Shown here piece by piece: positions 60,732 through 64,000 of a stretch of DNA of 64,000 bases. The stretch is from contig OZ234501.1 of assembly GCA_965153455.1 (NCBI GenBank), positions 10,602,001 through 10,666,000 on the forward strand, written 5' to 3'. The DNA is from Sphagnum compactum (Eukaryota > Bryophyta > Sphagnopsida > Sphagnales). The notes beneath the pieces are model-generated. The model saw only the letters and a list, made by a program, of their open reading frames with translations, was not told the origin of the DNA and did no database searches. Each line of letters begins with the position of its first letter. Position 1 is the first letter of the stretch. A program made the position numbers and the translations under genes.

Positions 60732-60948
60732 TGGAAAATTTTAAATTCACACCTTTCTTGGTTAAATTCACACCCTTTCTTCGCGCAAGTGTGGGGTTTG
60801 TGGTCAATCAGGGCACAACTCAAGAACTTGCCCGCAGAAGTAATTGAACTGATAAAGGAACATACTCTTAAAGTTTAATCTGCATAAAATGGGACGCGCG
60901 AAGAAAGGGTGTGAATTTAACCAAAAAAGGTGTGAATTTAAAATTTTC
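60732..60948. mobile_element. Hairpin MITE
   Basis: Arms of about 53 bp (60732-60786 and 60895-60948) are almost perfect inverted repeats with words such as TTAAATTCACACC and CACCCTTTCTTCGCGC. They enclose about 110 bp without a gene. TTAAAAAA lies directly on both sides (60724-60731 and 60949-60956), consistent with an 8-9 bp target duplication of Mutator-like or hAT-like type. The superfamily is an inference. Confidence 0.7.
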
Positions 60949-61084
60949 TTAAAAAAATCATGAAATAGAACACCTGCCCAAGACTCCCAAGAGGTCTCAA
61001 CTTTCAAAAAGCTTGTAGGCTGCACACTTTCCTTGGAAAGTTACTTACTCACCCGCCACCCACCATCTGCTCCCACCAGTATCA

Positions 61085-62330
61085 CCAAGATTAGTGGCCT
61101 CCTCTTCTGTACCCTATACCATGCTTTTCTTCTTCTTGTCGTTTTGTACCGAGGAACAAAAAGCATCAGTTCCTTTAAAAAAGCTTTACCAAAATGCTAA
61201 TGCTCTCAGGTTTACTTACCGAATTTTGGGTCTCTCTGGGTCTCTCTGCATTGTGCCATCAATACACGTTCAAGGAAGTTTTTGAGATGAACAGTGATAC
61301 AGTGCCCACAGTACATAAGGCTGGCCATTCAAAGGATGTGTGAAAGAACACAAATTGCTTTTTCGTCCTGACACCCGACGACCATGGCTGCTAGCTAGTG
61401 GGAAACTAATGCCGAAGTACCTTGGCACCTTTAATAACATTGCATGAACGTTATGGAAGGTTATGGCATTGCTGCAAAATAATAAATCAAGATTGTACTT
61501 GCACCTTGTTACCCACTTAATGACCTTGCTAGATCCAGGTCGTCGGTAAAGTGGCTCGCTTGACTGGAACAATCGCACGCGGTTGCCAATATGCATTTGA
61601 AGCGTCAGTTCTCATCTCATCAATCAGAGGTCCCGCACGTTTTTTTCACAGATTTGGGTTTGATCTCTTCTCTTTTCCTCATTGTTCTTGTGTCTCTTTG
61701 CATGTCCTGCTTTAGTTTTTCCTGCTCTGAGCATTATCTAGTCTCAATTGTGCCGTTAATGTAGAGTGTCACGCAGAATTGTTTTCTGAAAGCTCGGGAA
61801 TCTAACTTAATCTCAAGGGATTTTTCTCTAGAGCCAAGCAAGAATGGTATTACATTGGTTCGAGTAAGCACCTTGAATCTCTGTTCCATGCACTGTAAAA
61901 GCCTTACCGTCATTCGTGTATTGAATTTCACTGTCTGTGGTGTACTTAGAGCTGCTACATATTTGTGCACGTGACGATACCTGTCTAGAGCTTCTTTCTT
62001 GTCATCTACTGCAGGGCACCACTTCTCCCTTTCTTTTTATATTTGTCATCCGATTATCATTTCTCTCCCCTACCAGCTTCCTCTCTTGTCTTTTTGCCTT
62101 GTACAGTTCCGCATCATATTTTCATTTCACAGTAGGCAGCTTTTTGATCCAGGAGAGCCTTTGGATGCTGCTGGAGTGCCACCTGCCGACACTAGTTGCT
62201 GCGTCACCGATCGACTCCCGACTCCCGCATCAGCAGCTCGAAAGAGCTCGCCATTCTGGCCAGCACTGCATTTTAAGTCCTCAACGCTCTTACGTGCACT
62301 AGTATTATAATTGAGCAAGGCTTGCAAAGC
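61085..62330 (+). promoter_or_regulatory. 5' flank and leader of PGG gene 3
   Basis: The segments 61090-61330 and 61600-62310 are paralogous to the flank and leader of PGG gene 2 (46.99-47.25 and 48.06-48.80 kb). In the second segment one frame keeps DPGEP...GVPPA...PTPA as in gene 2, then ends at 62310. The main frame opens after a stop at 62274-62276. Whether the upstream frame is an exon joined by splicing or an upstream open frame cannot be decided by eye. Confidence 0.45.
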
Positions 62331-63353
62331 ATGGCAGATGGTGTAGAGTCGATCTACATTCAAATCTGTCATGGTACTCCCAATCCTAATCCTCGCAGGC
62401 ATGATGCTCCTGCCACTCCTAGTCCGGATATTCCTCCCACTCCTAGTACGAATAATGAAGGCCCTCCCCAAGCTAATACGGGAGAGACAATTCTTCATAT
62501 TGCTGTTGGAAAGGAGAAGGTGGACGAGGTAAGAGAAATCTTGAAAGATCCTAAGTTCGAAGTGAATGCCGAAAATTTGCTAGGCGAAACGGCATTGGAA
62601 ATTGCTGTTAAGGAGAAATACAGGGACATTGAGAGACTGCTAATGGATAATTCTCAAGTGAGCGCCTTTGTCGATAGGCTGTACAGGGACAGGCAAGCAT
62701 ATGTGGATGCCGCAAATGCTATTCTGGTTGGCGCAGCACTAATCGCAAGCATCACATATTCAGGCTTCTCACTACTCCCAGCTTCACCACCAGACCCTGT
62801 GAACACAACAGCAGTTAAGGCTTTTTGGGCGTTTAACAGCTTGTCTTTCTACTCTGCCGTTGCAACTCTCTTGGCTGGTGCATATGGAGCAATGCCAATT
62901 TTCCACCACTTTTTCATTGGACAAGTTGTGAAAAGAGTGAAGAAAAAATTGGTACTTGCTACTTATCTTTTAATGTTTTCTGTTCTTTGTGTGCTGGGTG
63001 CCTTTACTAGTTGCGCCTTTGCTAGACTCCCCCCTAACTTGGGAAAACAATATAAAATTCTTACTACAGCCCCCTTCGGTGTAGCTGTCTGCATCGGCAT
63101 CTTATTAGTCTTTTCAGCAGAACTCATATGGGGAATGCCAACATTTGCTTACCTCTTCATTCCGATACAGTTATTGCAGTACCTCTTTGTTCACTTTCCT
63201 CAACTGATATGGCAGTTCCTCTTTAGTATTTTCAGTTATGGGTATCCTACTATTGCAAGTCCTCTAAGGATGAACATGTACAAGAAAGGTCAACATCTTT
63301 GGATGCCCTCCCTTGACATGTATAATAGCGGTGTACATCGAGAGACAATATGA
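62331..63353 (+). CDS. Ankyrin/PGG-domain membrane protein (PGG gene 3)
   Basis: The ATG at 62331 gives about 340 residues. The frame is open a little further upstream, but the first ATG is used here. The N-terminus is rich in proline and asparagine (PNPNPRRHDAPATPSPDIPP). A single ankyrin region follows at about 50-110: TGETILHIAVGKEKVDEVRE, ILKDPKFEVNAENLLGETAL. Then come VSAFVDRLYRDRQAYVDAAN and the PGG domain with four helices: ILVGAALIASITYSGF, KAFWAFNSLSFYSAVATLLA, TYLLMFSVLCVLGAFTSCAF and GVAVCIGILLVFSAEL. A hydrophobic tail and a polar C-terminus (MYKKGQHLWMPSLDMYNSG) end the protein. It is the simplest of the three family members here and is close to gene 2 throughout. The membrane location is inferred from the helices, and the function is unknown. 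Confidence 0.85.
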   Translation: MADGVESIYIQICHGTPNPNPRRHDAPATPSPDIPPTPSTNNEGPPQANTGETILHIAVGKEKVDEVREILKDPKFEVNAENLLGETALEIAVKEKYRDIERLLMDNSQVSAFVDRLYRDRQAYVDAANAILVGAALIASITYSGFSLLPASPPDPVNTTAVKAFWAFNSLSFYSAVATLLAGAYGAMPIFHHFFIGQVVKRVKKKLVLATYLLMFSVLCVLGAFTSCAFARLPPNLGKQYKILTTAPFGVAVCIGILLVFSAELIWGMPTFAYLFIPIQLLQYLFVHFPQLIWQFLFSIFSYGYPTIASPLRMNMYKKGQHLWMPSLDMYNSGVHRETI

Positions 63354-64000
63354 GACTGACTTATGTTTCATCAACATCCATCAAAGTAGAGAACTTGCTG
63401 ACAAAGGTTTATTATCAAATGTATCACCGTTAAGTCTTTTTTTCTCTCTCTTTGTGTCCACTACCGTAACTTGTATGTTTTCAGATCTGAAATCTGCATA
63501 CCGGTGTTCCATTGTGTACTTCTCCAAATATGTTCAAAACCTTAGAAATACCTTTCTTATGGCCACTTGACATTGACATAGTATATCTTCTGATCACACC
63601 CGGAGTACAATTGCTTTGTAAATGTGGACTGGAGAACCTATTGTACAAACTTGTTTGATCAAAATTAAATGACCTGTTTTTTACATTATTGCACCCACAA
63701 CAATTGATAGTTTGATGTCTCATCAAGCATTGTTACTTGTACACTTGCAAACCGAATCTGGCATTCAAACAACTGGCTGTAGTAGATTTGAGCAAACTAA
63801 TTAGAACAGCAACAGATCACACATACAGAAAACTGCCATTGCCATTGCCATTGCCATTACTCCCATATAAAATGAAAATCAAAATTACATATCAGCCAAA
63901 CAACTCCTTTTGACTCTTGCCACATGTAGAATAAAAGAATGCTCCTCTTTTTTCTTATGTTGAAGAATTATAATTAAACATACAAATGCACACAACTCAC
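63354..64000 (+). other. 3' flank of PGG gene 3
   Basis: The flank shares TATGTTTTCAGA, TATGTTCAAAACC and GGAGTACAATTGCTTTGTA with the region after PGG gene 2, and TTCAAACAACTGGCT with the region after PGG gene 1. A short GCCATT repeat (TGCCATTGCCATTGCCATTG) lies near 63835-63858. No further gene starts before the end of the window. Confidence 0.5.

Overview
This looks like nuclear DNA of a land plant with a large, repeat-rich genome. It is AT-rich and has very low gene density. The elements are typical of plants: a chromodomain Ty3/gypsy element primed by initiator tRNA-Met, CACTA and hAT DNA transposons, and ankyrin/PGG-domain membrane proteins. I cannot fix the species. A gymnosperm-like genome would fit, but that is inference. 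No rRNA gene, CRISPR array, organelle segment or canonical tRNA gene was seen.

The only genes with intact reading frames and host character are three paralogous PGG-domain membrane proteins: minus strand near 3.25-3.81 kb, plus strand at 49.1-50.4 kb, and plus strand at 62.3-63.35 kb. The two plus-strand copies share a diverged 5' flank/leader of more than 1 kb, and all three share a 3'-flank motif, so they form a locally duplicated family broken up by transposons. The copies differ in structure. The 49 kb copy has a recent 95-residue ankyrin duplication and a proline-rich linker repeat. The 62 kb copy has a single ankyrin region. The 3 kb copy has lost the ankyrin part in its visible frame and has a 7-residue triplet repeat instead.

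The rest is mobile DNA and its debris. From left to right: a hAT element with a dead transposase (6.6-11.0 kb); tetranucleotide and 55-bp arrays (11-12.1 kb); a candidate CACTA element (12.4-14.0 kb); a solo LTR with a clean target duplication (14.96-15.77 kb); a hAT transposase relic (17.3-18.0 kb); the left arm of a long inverted duplication (18.3-24.8 kb) holding a well-bounded CACTA element; AT-rich sequence with tetranucleotide arrays and tRNA-like relics (24.8-30.6 kb); a chromodomain gypsy element with an abnormal terminus (30.6-37.8 kb); the right arm of the inverted duplication (38.3-41.6 kb); a 63-bp minisatellite (43.8-44.06 kb); PGG gene 2; an internally deleted copy of the first hAT element (53.8-55.9 kb); a hAT C-terminal relic (57.7-58.6 kb); a hairpin MITE (60.7-60.95 kb); and PGG gene 3.

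The most unusual object is the gypsy element. One 5-bp target duplication encloses a structure whose two outer LTR ends are both U5 ends: the upstream LTR is cut to its last 261 bp and then abuts a full-length LTR in inverted orientation. The inverted arms at 18-25 and 38-42 kb are also informative, because each serves as the empty site for insertions in the other.
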